Positions 55,084-64,000 of a DNA stretch of 64,000 nucleotides are shown one piece after another. The position numbers and the translations under genes are program-made. The notes below the pieces were generated by a model. The model saw nothing but the letters and a program-made list of their open reading frames with translations, made no database searches and had not been told where the DNA came from. Position 1 is the stretch's first letter. Every line of letters begins with the position of its first letter. Source of the stretch: Xenococcaceae cyanobacterium MO_188.B32 (GTDB lineage Bacteria; Cyanobacteriota; Cyanobacteriia; Cyanobacteriales; Xenococcaceae); contig JASJDJ010000012.1 of the NCBI GenBank assembly GCA_030065635.1, forward strand, positions 1 to 64,000, given 5' to 3'.

Positions 55084-55704
55084 ATGAATAAAGTTCCCCG
55101 TCAAATACTTATTGCTACTGCCCGCCAATTTTACCAACAAGGTTGGATGATGGGGACTGCGGGAAATTTATCTATTCGCAATCGGGACGATAGTTTTTGG
55201 ATTACTGCCAGTGGAAAAAGTAAAGGACAACTAACAGAACAAGATTTTGTGCGAGTTGACTCAGAAGGACAAGTTATAGAGTCGCCCGATCCTGATAATC
55301 GTCCTTCAGCAGAAACAAGTATTCATCAAGTTATTTACTCTCTTTTTCCAAAAGTAACTGCTTGTTATCATGTTCATTCGATAGAATCCAACCTCGTTTC
55401 TACTTTTGCTGTTAGAGATACGATCGCGTTACCTCCTTTAGAAATGCTCAAAGGTTTGGGAGTATGGACAGAAAATCCGCAAGTGAAAATAACGATATTT
55501 GAAAATCATTTAGAAGTACCTCGTATTGCCCAAGATATAAGCGATCGCTTTACTCAGAATCCTCCAGAAATTCCCGCTTTACTCATCCGCAACCACGGTG
55601 TTACTGTTTGGGCATCATCACCCACTGCAACACAAAATCATTTAGAGATAGTAGAATACATTTTTCGTTATCTGATAGCTGCTCGTCAAGTTAGTGAATG
55701 GTAA
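55084..55704 (+). CDS. mtnB: Methylthioribulose-1-phosphate dehydratase
   Basis: 206 residues from the ATG at 55084, the typical MtnB length; the 31 codons before it come from a repeat element. MtnB is a class II aldolase-fold zinc enzyme in the methionine salvage pathway. TAGNLSIRN, WITASGKSKGQL, PSAETSIHQVIY, YHVHSIESNLVS (HxH zinc ligands) and LIRNHGVTVWA are present. No other methionine salvage gene (mtnA, mtnC, mtnD) lies in the window. The stop is followed by a heptamer array. Confidence 0.9.
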   Translation: MNKVPRQILIATARQFYQQGWMMGTAGNLSIRNRDDSFWITASGKSKGQLTEQDFVRVDSEGQVIESPDPDNRPSAETSIHQVIYSLFPKVTACYHVHSIESNLVSTFAVRDTIALPPLEMLKGLGVWTENPQVKITIFENHLEVPRIAQDISDRFTQNPPEIPALLIRNHGVTVWASSPTATQNHLEIVEYIFRYLIAARQVSEW

Positions 55705-55705
55705 A

Positions 55706-55761
55706 TTAGTTGTTAGTTGTTAGTTGTTAGTTGTTAGTTGCTAGTTTTTAGTTGTCAGTTA
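55706..55761. repeat. Heptamer tandem repeat (TTAGTTG), five perfect plus three altered units
   Basis: Five TTAGTTG units run from 55706 to 55740, then CTAGTTT, TTAGTTG and TCAGTTA. The array begins just after the mtnB stop and ends 54 bp before pyrG. Confidence 0.85.
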
Positions 55762-55809
55762 ATGGCAAAATAAACGGGTTAGATTTTAATCAGCGATCGA
55801 GTTATTTAG

Positions 55810-57513
<1,704 letters not shown>

Positions 57514-57547
57514 ACTCTTTTTTTCCTAATTCACACCAGACGTTATA

Positions 57548-57618
57548 ACAATTAGCAATTAGCAATTCGGGCGGTCAGCATTCTGAGGAGACCTCAGAAT
57601 TACGCCCTCACAATTAGC
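57548..57618. repeat. AATTAGC heptamer repeat split by a hairpin element
   Basis: AATTAGC units stand at about 57550-57567 and again at about 57612-57622. The 39 bases between, 57569-57607, form a two-tier hairpin: GGGCG/CGCCC outside and ATTCTGAGG-AGA-CCTCAGAAT inside. The split suggests insertion into an existing array. Confidence 0.65.
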
Positions 57619-57672
57619 AATTAACTGATTTTGATTTATCGTTAAAATTCGCTTAACCCCGAACCTAAATAT

Positions 57673-58755
57673 ATGTCAGAAAAACGTCTTAATATTTCAA
57701 GTGCTAACTTAATTCTGATTGTTACTATTAGTTTGCTATTAGTGCTTTTATGGCAATTAAGAAGCTTGATTGTCGTGTTAATGATTGCTGTAGTTATAGC
57801 AGCTACGCTAGCACCAATTATTGCAGTAGCTCAAAAATTAGGAGTTCCTCGCTGGTTGGCTACGATCTTAGTTTACTTGGGTTTAATTGCTATCTTGACA
57901 GGGTTAGTGTTTCTAATTGGTCCGACTGTAACAGAACAGATTCAAAGATTAATACGTAAGTTACCATCTTATCTAGAAAGCTTGCGATCGCTCATAGATA
58001 ATTTAGCTATGCGTTTTGGTATGACAGAACCAGGCAAGCCGACAATAATTAGTCAGTTGCTAGACCCGCAGGCTCTGACTAATTGGGCAATTCGTTCTAG
58101 TCAACAGTTAGTAATTCGTTCCTATGGAGTTACCAGGGGTATTATTGGCAGCGTTTTTAGTTTATTGCTGGCTTTTCTACTTTCTGGATATATGCTGTCT
58201 GGTTCGGATAAACTCCTGACAGATATTATCAATCTTTTCCCTCATCCTTGGAATGAACGTTTAACCGAGCAAATAAAACCAGTTAGTCAGAGAATGGGGG
58301 GTTATATTCAAGGACGTATTGTAGTTTCTACCATTTTAGCGATCGCGATTAGCATTGGTTTGGGATTTTTAGGACTATCAGAATTAGCCCTCGGTTTGGG
58401 AGTAATTGCTGGTTTTACTAATCTAATTCCTTTTTTTGGTCCAGTTTTAGGTTCAATTCCTGCTCTCATTGTCGCCACTGCCCAGGGCGGATTAACCTTT
58501 ATTTGGGTACTACTTCTATTTGTGATTATTCAAAATGTAGAAACCTACGTTCTCGATCCTCTCTTGGTTGGTTCTTCCGTTAGAGTGCATCCCTTATATC
58601 AACTATTAGCGGTTCTGGGTGGAGCACAAGTATTGGGTATTATTGGAGCATTAATTGTTCCTCCGTGGGTAGCAGGAGGGGGATTACTGTTAGAGAATCT
58701 TTACACCAAACCCAAGTTATTGGCAGAGGGCAAGATGTTAGAACTAAAAAAATGA
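57673..58755 (+). CDS. AI-2E family transporter (TerC/PerM-like permease)
   Basis: 360 residues and about eight membrane helices. The pattern of paired N-terminal helices (LILIVTISLLLVLLWQL, LIVVLMIAVVIAATLAPI, LATILVYLGLIAILTGLVF), a soluble domain (140 or so) and the conserved LGVIAGFTNLIPFFGPVLGSIPALIVA places it in the AI-2E/UPF0118 family. Members have been assigned to autoinducer export, cation/H+ exchange or unknown roles, so the substrate is open. It lies 53 bp before the VWA gene, on the same strand. Confidence 0.9.
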   Translation: MSEKRLNISSANLILIVTISLLLVLLWQLRSLIVVLMIAVVIAATLAPIIAVAQKLGVPRWLATILVYLGLIAILTGLVFLIGPTVTEQIQRLIRKLPSYLESLRSLIDNLAMRFGMTEPGKPTIISQLLDPQALTNWAIRSSQQLVIRSYGVTRGIIGSVFSLLLAFLLSGYMLSGSDKLLTDIINLFPHPWNERLTEQIKPVSQRMGGYIQGRIVVSTILAIAISIGLGFLGLSELALGLGVIAGFTNLIPFFGPVLGSIPALIVATAQGGLTFIWVLLLFVIIQNVETYVLDPLLVGSSVRVHPLYQLLAVLGGAQVLGIIGALIVPPWVAGGGLLLENLYTKPKLLAEGKMLELKK

Positions 58756-58808
58756 AATTGGAACTATAGGGTATTAATCTGTATCGAGAAAATTAGTTCA
58801 ATAATACT

Positions 58809-60638
58809 ATGAAAGTTAATTATTCTTTTAGTCAATCATCAATTGCTGTTTCTCAGGCTACTACTGTCGATGTAATTCTCAATTTTTATGAAAAGACAGA
58901 TAAATCTAGTGATTTTCAGCGTCTTCCTTTAAATTTAGCCTTAGTATTGGATCGGTCTGGTTCAATGGCCGGATATCCTTTACAGAACGCCAAAACAGCA
59001 GCACAACAACTTGTAGAATATCTTACCTCAGAAGATTATCTTTCTGTCGTTATCTATGATGACAAAGCACAAACTGTTTTACCCACTCAATTAGTTACAG
59101 ACAAAAGCAATATCAAAAATATTATCGGTAAAATTGGCGTAGGGGGATGTACCAATCTTAGTGGTGGTTGGTTGATGGGCTGTGACAATGTGCAATCTCA
59201 GCAAGATAAAGAAAAATTAAATCGAGTATTACTTTTAACCGATGGACAAGCTAATGTGGGTGTTGTAGACCCGCAAGTGTTAACTAAGACAGCCCAAGAG
59301 AAAGCAGAAGCAGGAATATTTACAACAACTCTAGGCTTTGGTCATTATTTTAATGAAGATTTACTCATTTCCATGGCTGATGCGGGAAAAGGGAATTTTT
59401 ACTTTATTCAATCTCCTGAAGATGCAGCAGATGTTTTTAGAGTAGAGATGGAAAGTTTAGTTTCTGTCGTTGCCCAAAATCTTAAAGTGCAATTAGAGTT
59501 AACTGAGGGAGTAGAAGTTACAGAATTACTCAATAGCTACAGTTCCACCAAAAATAATAATATTTTAGAAATCTTCTTAGGTGATGTTTACGGTGTAGAA
59601 ACAAAACCTCTAGCTTTGCAGTTTTCTCTCCCTAGTTTCGCAGCAGAAGGCGATCGACAAATAGCTAAAATCACTTATAGTTATGAAACTATTGTCGATG
59701 GAAGTATTCAAAAACAAAGTGATAGTCTAACTCTGTCGATAAAGGTAGTATCATCTGAAGAAGCAGAAAAAATCGAACCAGATGCAGAAGTCGATCGACA
59801 AACTAGCCAGCTAAGAATTGCCAAAGTTAAAGATGAGGCAGTGTCTTTCGCAGATAAAGGTAATTATCTAGAAGCAGCTAAAATTTTGCGAGAAACGGTT
59901 AAAAATCTCCAATTAAAGGCTCTAGATGAATACTTTACTATTGCCGAAGAAATCGAACAACTTGATTATTATGCCCAGAGTCTAGAGAAAAAACGCTTCG
60001 ATCTCAATTTGCGCAAAGAAATGCGAGATCAATCTTATCAAGCCAGAAAACGCGATCGCGAAGATTTACAATTAAGAGGTTCGACGGTTGGTGCATCTAG
60101 TAATTTACCAAGAGTAACCGAGGCTGGCGATGGTATTGTCTTAAAATGCGAAAAAATCAAAGCCAAGCTGCGTATTAGAGTAATTTCTGACGGTTATAAC
60201 CCCGATCTCAATGTTCAGTTTCCCCGTAGTATTCGGGAAGAAGGAGTAACCTATGTCGTTGATGAACTTATCCTCTCAGCCAAAGGAAATTTTTATCGTA
60301 CCTCGGGAGAAATTAAACGATTACTCAAACCAGGTGAAGTAGTAGTTACCAATAACTCTAGAGTTACCAGACAATTAGCCAAATCCAAAGTAACTTGCAC
60401 TGCTGCCGATCTAGAAACTACCGATACTATTGGAGATTGTGTCTTAGTTCAATGTATCAAAGACAAAAGTAAATTAAGAGTGAGAGTAGTTTCGGATGGT
60501 TATAATCCCGACTGGAATATGCGTTTTCCTAAAAGTATTCGGGAAGAAGGAATGCTATATGTTGTAGATGATGTTAAAGAAAGTTCTAGTGGTGGTTTTT
60601 ATTGGGCTTATGGAAAGATAAAAAGGTTTATTCAGTGA
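58809..60638 (+). CDS. VWA-domain protein with duplicated C-terminal domain
   Basis: 609 residues, no signal peptide. The von Willebrand A domain (about 40-220) has an intact MIDAS: LVLDRSGSM (Asp48, Ser50, Ser52), the Thr of GCTNLSGG and the Asp of LLLTDGQAN. A beta-rich region (225-330) and a helical, coiled-coil region (about 335-425) follow. The last part holds two copies of a domain of about 65 residues, at about 440-510 and 545-609, sharing VSDGYNPD and FP(R/K)SIREEG. I do not recognise this repeat as a named domain. VWA proteins of this type in cyanobacteria are cytoplasmic and of unknown job, often linked with stress. The gene is 53 bp after the permease gene. Confidence 0.85.
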   Translation: MKVNYSFSQSSIAVSQATTVDVILNFYEKTDKSSDFQRLPLNLALVLDRSGSMAGYPLQNAKTAAQQLVEYLTSEDYLSVVIYDDKAQTVLPTQLVTDKSNIKNIIGKIGVGGCTNLSGGWLMGCDNVQSQQDKEKLNRVLLLTDGQANVGVVDPQVLTKTAQEKAEAGIFTTTLGFGHYFNEDLLISMADAGKGNFYFIQSPEDAADVFRVEMESLVSVVAQNLKVQLELTEGVEVTELLNSYSSTKNNNILEIFLGDVYGVETKPLALQFSLPSFAAEGDRQIAKITYSYETIVDGSIQKQSDSLTLSIKVVSSEEAEKIEPDAEVDRQTSQLRIAKVKDEAVSFADKGNYLEAAKILRETVKNLQLKALDEYFTIAEEIEQLDYYAQSLEKKRFDLNLRKEMRDQSYQARKRDREDLQLRGSTVGASSNLPRVTEAGDGIVLKCEKIKAKLRIRVISDGYNPDLNVQFPRSIREEGVTYVVDELILSAKGNFYRTSGEIKRLLKPGEVVVTNNSRVTRQLAKSKVTCTAADLETTDTIGDCVLVQCIKDKSKLRVRVVSDGYNPDWNMRFPKSIREEGMLYVVDDVKESSSGGFYWAYGKIKRFIQ

Positions 60639-60661
60639 GTTCGTTGACCTTTCGTAGTCAA

Positions 60662-60702
60662 GGGCGCGACACTGGAAACAAGTTCCAGTGCTTGAGTCGC
60701 CC
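60662..60702. repeat. Two-tier hairpin element after the VWA gene
   Basis: GGGCG (60662-60666) pairs with CGCCC (60698-60702), enclosing CACTGGAA-ACAAG-TTCCAGTG (60670-60690). It is 41 nt long, the same architecture as those at 28-65, 54986-55025 and 57569-57607. Located 23 bp after the VWA stop; it may serve as a terminator here but has no T-tract. Confidence 0.6.
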
Positions 60703-60884
60703 GTGCTTCGCGTAAAGAGTTCAGAGTTTTAATTTTTATAGAACTCATATAATACTTAACCTCAGTTCGGGTAAAGCAATCTAGTATCATCATTTTAGGA
60801 TACCTAAATTGACAAATGCGATTATCCTCCCTTACCCCTTAACCGATCGATTATGAAACATAACCAATAAACCTCTCTCTGCGC

Positions 60885-60985
60885 TCTCTGCGCCCTCTGC
60901 GGTTTAATAAAAAATGGTTTTCCAATTGAGACTTAAATTTTTAATGAAAGAATCGAGGTTTCAACTTATCCCAAACTCAGGTCAT
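60885..60985. repeat. Dispersed repeat (copy 2, inverted relative to 1137-1330)
   Basis: Read on the minus strand it gives ACCTGAGTTTGGGATAAG, GTTGAAACC, an AT-rich centre, then AAACCGCAGAGGGCGCAGAG: the same landmarks as at 1137-1330. The element ends at the tandem CTCTGCG words at 60882-60905. Together with the hairpin element it fills the 60639-61022 spacer; no gene is seen. Confidence 0.5.
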
Positions 60986-61022
60986 GTAAATAACGATCGA
61001 AGTTCTCGAACATAACTCATAT

Positions 61023-61673
61023 TTACCAATTCACAACAGAAGGACATAAATGAGCCAATTGACAGACATCACAAGCTGGTTTGCGGGCTTTACAAACTGC
61101 TCTGCCATGATAAATTATGCTAATAGAAAAGTTTTCCCAGTCTGGTTGAGGTAAAAGACGCATTAAATCTTGTTCGATACGGATTGGATCGTTATGTTTG
61201 GTAAGTCCCAGTCTTTGGCTGATACGTTTTACATGAGTATCTACAGTTACTCCTTCAATAATGCCGTAACCATGAGCCAAAACGACATTAGCAGTTTTAC
61301 GGGCAACTCCTGGTAACTCGAGCAATTGTTCCATTGTTTTCGGGACTTCCCCCCCAAACTCACTCACAATTAATTGACAAGCACCCTGAATATTTTTCGC
61401 TTTATTACGATAAAACCCAGTAGAACGAATGAGATTTTCTAGTTCTTCTCGATCGGCAGCAGCCAAAGAAGGAGCATCTGGAAACCGAGCGAATAAAGCA
61501 GGAGTTACTTTATTAACTCGCTCATCCGTACACTGGGCAGAAAGAATAGTTGCAACTAGCAATTGCACTGTAGTTTCGTAGTTAAGACTACAAGTCGCCT
61601 CAGGATACATCTGCTTGAGTAGCCTTAATATTTCCCGCGATCGCTTTTTAGTTGCTTGATAAGTAATGCTCAC
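61023..61673 (-). CDS. nth: Endonuclease III
   Basis: 216 residues. DNA glycosylase/AP lyase for oxidised pyrimidines. The helix-hairpin-helix LPGVARKTANVVL carries the catalytic Lys, VDTHVKRISQRLG carries the catalytic Asp, and the C-terminal CKARKPACDVCQLAHLC is the four-Cys site (spacing 6-2-5) of the [4Fe-4S] cluster. It lies 24 bp downstream of rseP on the same strand. Confidence 0.97.
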   Translation of the reverse strand: MSITYQATKKRSREILRLLKQMYPEATCSLNYETTVQLLVATILSAQCTDERVNKVTPALFARFPDAPSLAAADREELENLIRSTGFYRNKAKNIQGACQLIVSEFGGEVPKTMEQLLELPGVARKTANVVLAHGYGIIEGVTVDTHVKRISQRLGLTKHNDPIRIEQDLMRLLPQPDWENFSISIIYHGRAVCKARKPACDVCQLAHLCPSVVNW

Positions 61674-61697
61674 AATAGCATTTTTTTTAATAACAAC

Positions 61698-62789
61698 TTA
61701 TTGAAACAAACCTTGGAAGAAGGCTAGGTTAGCCGTATCCCGAACAATCAGAAAAACACCAAGACTCAATAATAAAACAAAACCAGTTTGCATAATTCCA
61801 TCTTGCAGTTTAGCTGGTAAAGGTTTACCTAATACTCCTTCAATTGCCAGAAAAGCAAGTTGTCCTCCATCTAGTGCTGGTAGAGGCAAGATATTGATAA
61901 TCGCCAGGTTAATGCTAATTAAAGCACCAAACTGAAATAAATTACTGAGGTCGTTACGAGCTAGTTCTGCACCTACTGCCACAATAGCGACTGGACCTGC
62001 TACCTGTTCGGCATTTTCACCGAAATTGCTAATTAGTTGCCAAAAACCTTTACCTATTAGTTGAGAAATTCTTTGATATTCAGTTGCAGACGCGCTAAAA
62101 GCTTCAATAATATTGTCAGGACGATGACGAATCACTTCTCCATTAGGAGCAAGCATTACGCCAATTTTTCCCTGTCCTTCTTTATTTACTGCTGGTGTTA
62201 CAGTGAGATTGATTTTTTCGTTTTCTCGTAAAATAGTTAATTCTAGAGGCTGGTTAGGAGAATTTTGAATTTTTTTCCTGACAATCTCTAAAGAATCTCT
62301 AGATGCTGTTAGTTCTTGTTTGTCTATTGCCAAGATAATATCTTTTGCTTTAATTCCTGCTTGATTTGCTGCGGAATTTTCTTCTGCTACCATTTGAGGA
62401 ATTAAGACACCAGGCTGATAATTTACTTCCTGAAAGCCAATGGTTATTCCTTGTCCAACTAGGAGAAAATAGGCAAAAATCAGGTTGGCAATTACCCCCG
62501 CACTAATCACAATTGCTCGATCGAGAATCGGGCGATTGCGTAGTAAATTAGGATCGTCGGGAGGAATAGGGCTATCTGGGTCATCATCGGGAAAACCGAC
62601 ATAACCACCGAAAAGTAATGCTCTTAAAGAATATTCTGTTTCTGCGCCTTGATATTTTAAAAGGACTGGACCCATACCAATTGCAAAACGATTGACATGA
62701 ATTCCCTGTAAACGGGCTGCTGCAAAGTGTCCCAATTCGTGGACTGCAATTAATAATCCCAATACGGCGATCGTCGCTAGGATTGACAT
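61698..62789 (-). CDS. rseP: Site-2 intramembrane protease (RseP/MmpA family)
   Basis: 363 residues with four membrane helices. The zinc motif HELGH (His17, Glu18, His21) lies in the first helix (VLGLLIAVHELGHFAA) and the third ligand in LPLPALDGGQLAF near residue 305. A PDZ domain (about 125-205) contains NQAGIKAKDIILAID. Such enzymes cut anti-sigma factors or other membrane proteins in the bilayer; the substrate is not visible. An upstream partner gene (site-1 protease) is absent. Confidence 0.95.
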   Translation of the reverse strand: MSILATIAVLGLLIAVHELGHFAAARLQGIHVNRFAIGMGPVLLKYQGAETEYSLRALLFGGYVGFPDDDPDSPIPPDDPNLLRNRPILDRAIVISAGVIANLIFAYFLLVGQGITIGFQEVNYQPGVLIPQMVAEENSAANQAGIKAKDIILAIDKQELTASRDSLEIVRKKIQNSPNQPLELTILRENEKINLTVTPAVNKEGQGKIGVMLAPNGEVIRHRPDNIIEAFSASATEYQRISQLIGKGFWQLISNFGENAEQVAGPVAIVAVGAELARNDLSNLFQFGALISINLAIINILPLPALDGGQLAFLAIEGVLGKPLPAKLQDGIMQTGFVLLLSLGVFLIVRDTANLAFFQGLFQ

Positions 62790-62916
62790 AGTAAATAAAA
62801 GGTAATCTATACTAAAGTTTATTATGGTCTACTATTGTAGAATATTTAAGTAATGTTGCCCTGTTTATCGTCGATCGCTGAGAATAAATAATCAACTTTT
62901 TAGCTAGAAAACAAGC

Positions 62917-63567
62917 TTACTTCATTCTTTCCTGCAACTTAAGATACACATCCCTAAGCTCGACTTGATGATAAGCTAGAGCGACTAAGGTATGATAAAA
63001 CAAGTCAGCTACTTCTGAGGCAATCTCTTCTGGATTATCATCTTTACAAGCCATAACTACTTCAGCAGTTTCTTCACCAATTTTTTTGAGAATTTTGTTA
63101 TCCCCAGCTTGAAATAAGCTACAGGTATAAGAACCTTCTGTGGGACGAGCGCGTCGATCGCGAATAATCTTAAATACTTCGGATAAAGTATTAGACGGAG
63201 GCGCAGCTTTAGTACTATCTATCTGATGGAAACAACTCCTTTCCCCTGTATGACAGGCAATATCACCAATTTGCTCGATCGTGATTAAAAGAGCATCACT
63301 ATCACAGTCATAGCGAAGAGAACGTACTTTCTGAATATGCCCTGAAGTTGCACCTTTATGCCATAATTCTTGGCGCGATCGACTCCAGTACCAAGCTTCA
63401 CCTGTTTCTAGAGTTTTTTGCAATGATTCTCGATTCATCCAGGCCATCATTAGCACTGTACCATCGAGATAGTCTTGCGCGATCGCAGGAATTAACCCTT
63501 GTTCATTGTAGCGGAGTTCATCAAGGGGAATAGTTTGGTTAAGAGAGATAGATTGGGAGAAAGGCAT
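62917..63567 (-). CDS. hisI: Bifunctional phosphoribosyl-AMP cyclohydrolase / phosphoribosyl-ATP pyrophosphatase
   Basis: 216 residues from the ATG ending at 63567; nine more codons are open to 63594. Second and third steps of histidine synthesis. The HisI half (about 10-115) has [33 protein letters not shown] and [13 protein letters not shown] with the metal-binding Cys and His. The HisE half (about 120-216) has [27 protein letters not shown] and [13 protein letters not shown]. The fused form (often called HisIE) is usual in cyanobacteria. No other his gene is adjacent. Confidence 0.97.
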   Translation of the reverse strand: MPFSQSISLNQTIPLDELRYNEQGLIPAIAQDYLDGTVLMMAWMNRESLQKTLETGEAWYWSRSRQELWHKGATSGHIQKVRSLRYDCDSDALLITIEQIGDIACHTGERSCFHQIDSTKAAPPSNTLSEVFKIIRDRRARPTEGSYTCSLFQAGDNKILKKIGEETAEVVMACKDDNPEEIASEVADLFYHTLVALAYHQVELRDVYLKLQERMK

Positions 63568-63827
63568 ACTTTTATTGGTTAGTATATTTACCAATATAGT
63601 ATTTTATTCTCTTTTCTCCTCCTCATTCTTTGTTTCCTCCGCGATCCTACTTAAAATCTCAGCCGAACATTTAATTTTTCCGCATTTATACCGATACATA
63701 TTTAATCAGAATCAATTAAAAGATTAATAAAATTTCCCTTATTTAAGAAATAACCCTCGAATTAATGCAGAAAAATCGAGCAATTATCGGTTATCCCAAC
63801 ATTACAACTATTGAGCTATAAAAATAG

Positions 63828-64000
63828 ATGAGTTACAACTGTCAAGATAGACGACCTGTCCACAAGCCTAAGCTAAATCTCACGACAGCCAGCAGTGAGC
63901 TTAGGGACCAATTTTCTCCCAAATCCTTAGGAATATTCTTCTCCCTTTTTCTCATGGGGACAGCTATAGTTAGCTATTATGTCGTCAGAGAAATACAACT
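63828..64000 (+). CDS. Start of an unidentified membrane protein, cut by the window edge
   Basis: An ATG at 63828 opens a frame of at least 57 codons that runs off the end. The first 34 residues are hydrophilic (MSYNCQDRRPVHKPKLNL), followed by a membrane helix, LGIFFSLFLMGTAIVSYYVV. One cytoplasmic segment and one helix at the start fit many secretion adaptor (HlyD-like) or sensor proteins, but no family can be named. The spacer 63595-63827 shows only AT-rich sequence. Confidence 0.45.
   Translation, partial: MSYNCQDRRPVHKPKLNLTTASSELRDQFSPKSLGIFFSLFLMGTAIVSYYVVREIQ

Overview
This 64 kb window is chromosomal DNA of a cyanobacterium. The evidence is direct: it carries the cytochrome b6f genes petC-petA and petB-petD, photosystem I psaE, a carboxyl-terminal processing protease upstream of petB, cyanobacterial-type long pyruvate kinase, and several cyanobacteria-restricted families (DUF2854, DUF3067, DUF1824, DUF6391). 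The octamer GCGATCGC (HIP1) is scattered throughout. The DNA is AT-rich, intergenic regions are full of heptameric tandem repeats and palindromes, and gene order is scattered with few operons. This suits a low-GC unicellular, colonial or baeocyte-forming lineage, but I cannot name the genus from the sequence. I saw no rRNA, tRNA, CRISPR array, prophage or intact insertion sequence.

Layout. 1-3100: a chimeric pseudogene, a small secreted repeat protein, a NurA-type nuclease and a repeat-rich spacer that looks like the relic of an IS200/IS605-type element. 3113-6169: a histidine kinase / response regulator / PhnD-like lipoprotein operon. 6400-15640: housekeeping and conserved genes (glyS, ComB family, beta-helix/SPOR protein, DUF6391, psaE, mutM, DUF2854, DUF3067). 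16039-17677: petC-petA, ended by a strong terminator. 17757-21084: an acidic membrane-anchored protein divergent from pyk.

21205-31144 is the accessory part: a cell-surface polysaccharide locus. It holds a broken sulfotransferase, an unusual PP-loop ATPase with a zinc ribbon, a Wzx-type flippase, a tandem duplication of an alkaline-phosphatase-superfamily gene plus a GT2 glycosyltransferase (one copy collapsed by a deletion), and a Wzc-type tyrosine kinase. 31444-38499 is regulatory: an ImmA/IrrE protease with an XRE repressor, then a three-gene multi-domain phosphorelay that ends in an active-looking GGDEF domain.

38777-48770: dnaB, ctpA, petB-petD, a membrane fusion protein, acpP-fabF and tkt. 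49347-63567: a repeat lipoprotein, an MBL-fold protein, M23 peptidase-ferredoxin-DUF1824, a phosphoribosyltransferase, prfB with a programmed +1 frameshift, mtnB, pyrG, AI-2E transporter, a VWA protein with a duplicated C-terminal domain, nth, rseP and hisIE. A further membrane protein starts at 63828 and runs off the end.

The observations most worth a second look are: the collapsed AlkP-GT2 tandem; the PP-loop protein beside the sulfotransferase; four 38-41 nt hairpin elements of the same architecture with different sequences, two of them next to or inside heptamer repeats; the IS605/omega-RNA-like relic; and the duplicated unnamed domain at the end of the VWA protein.
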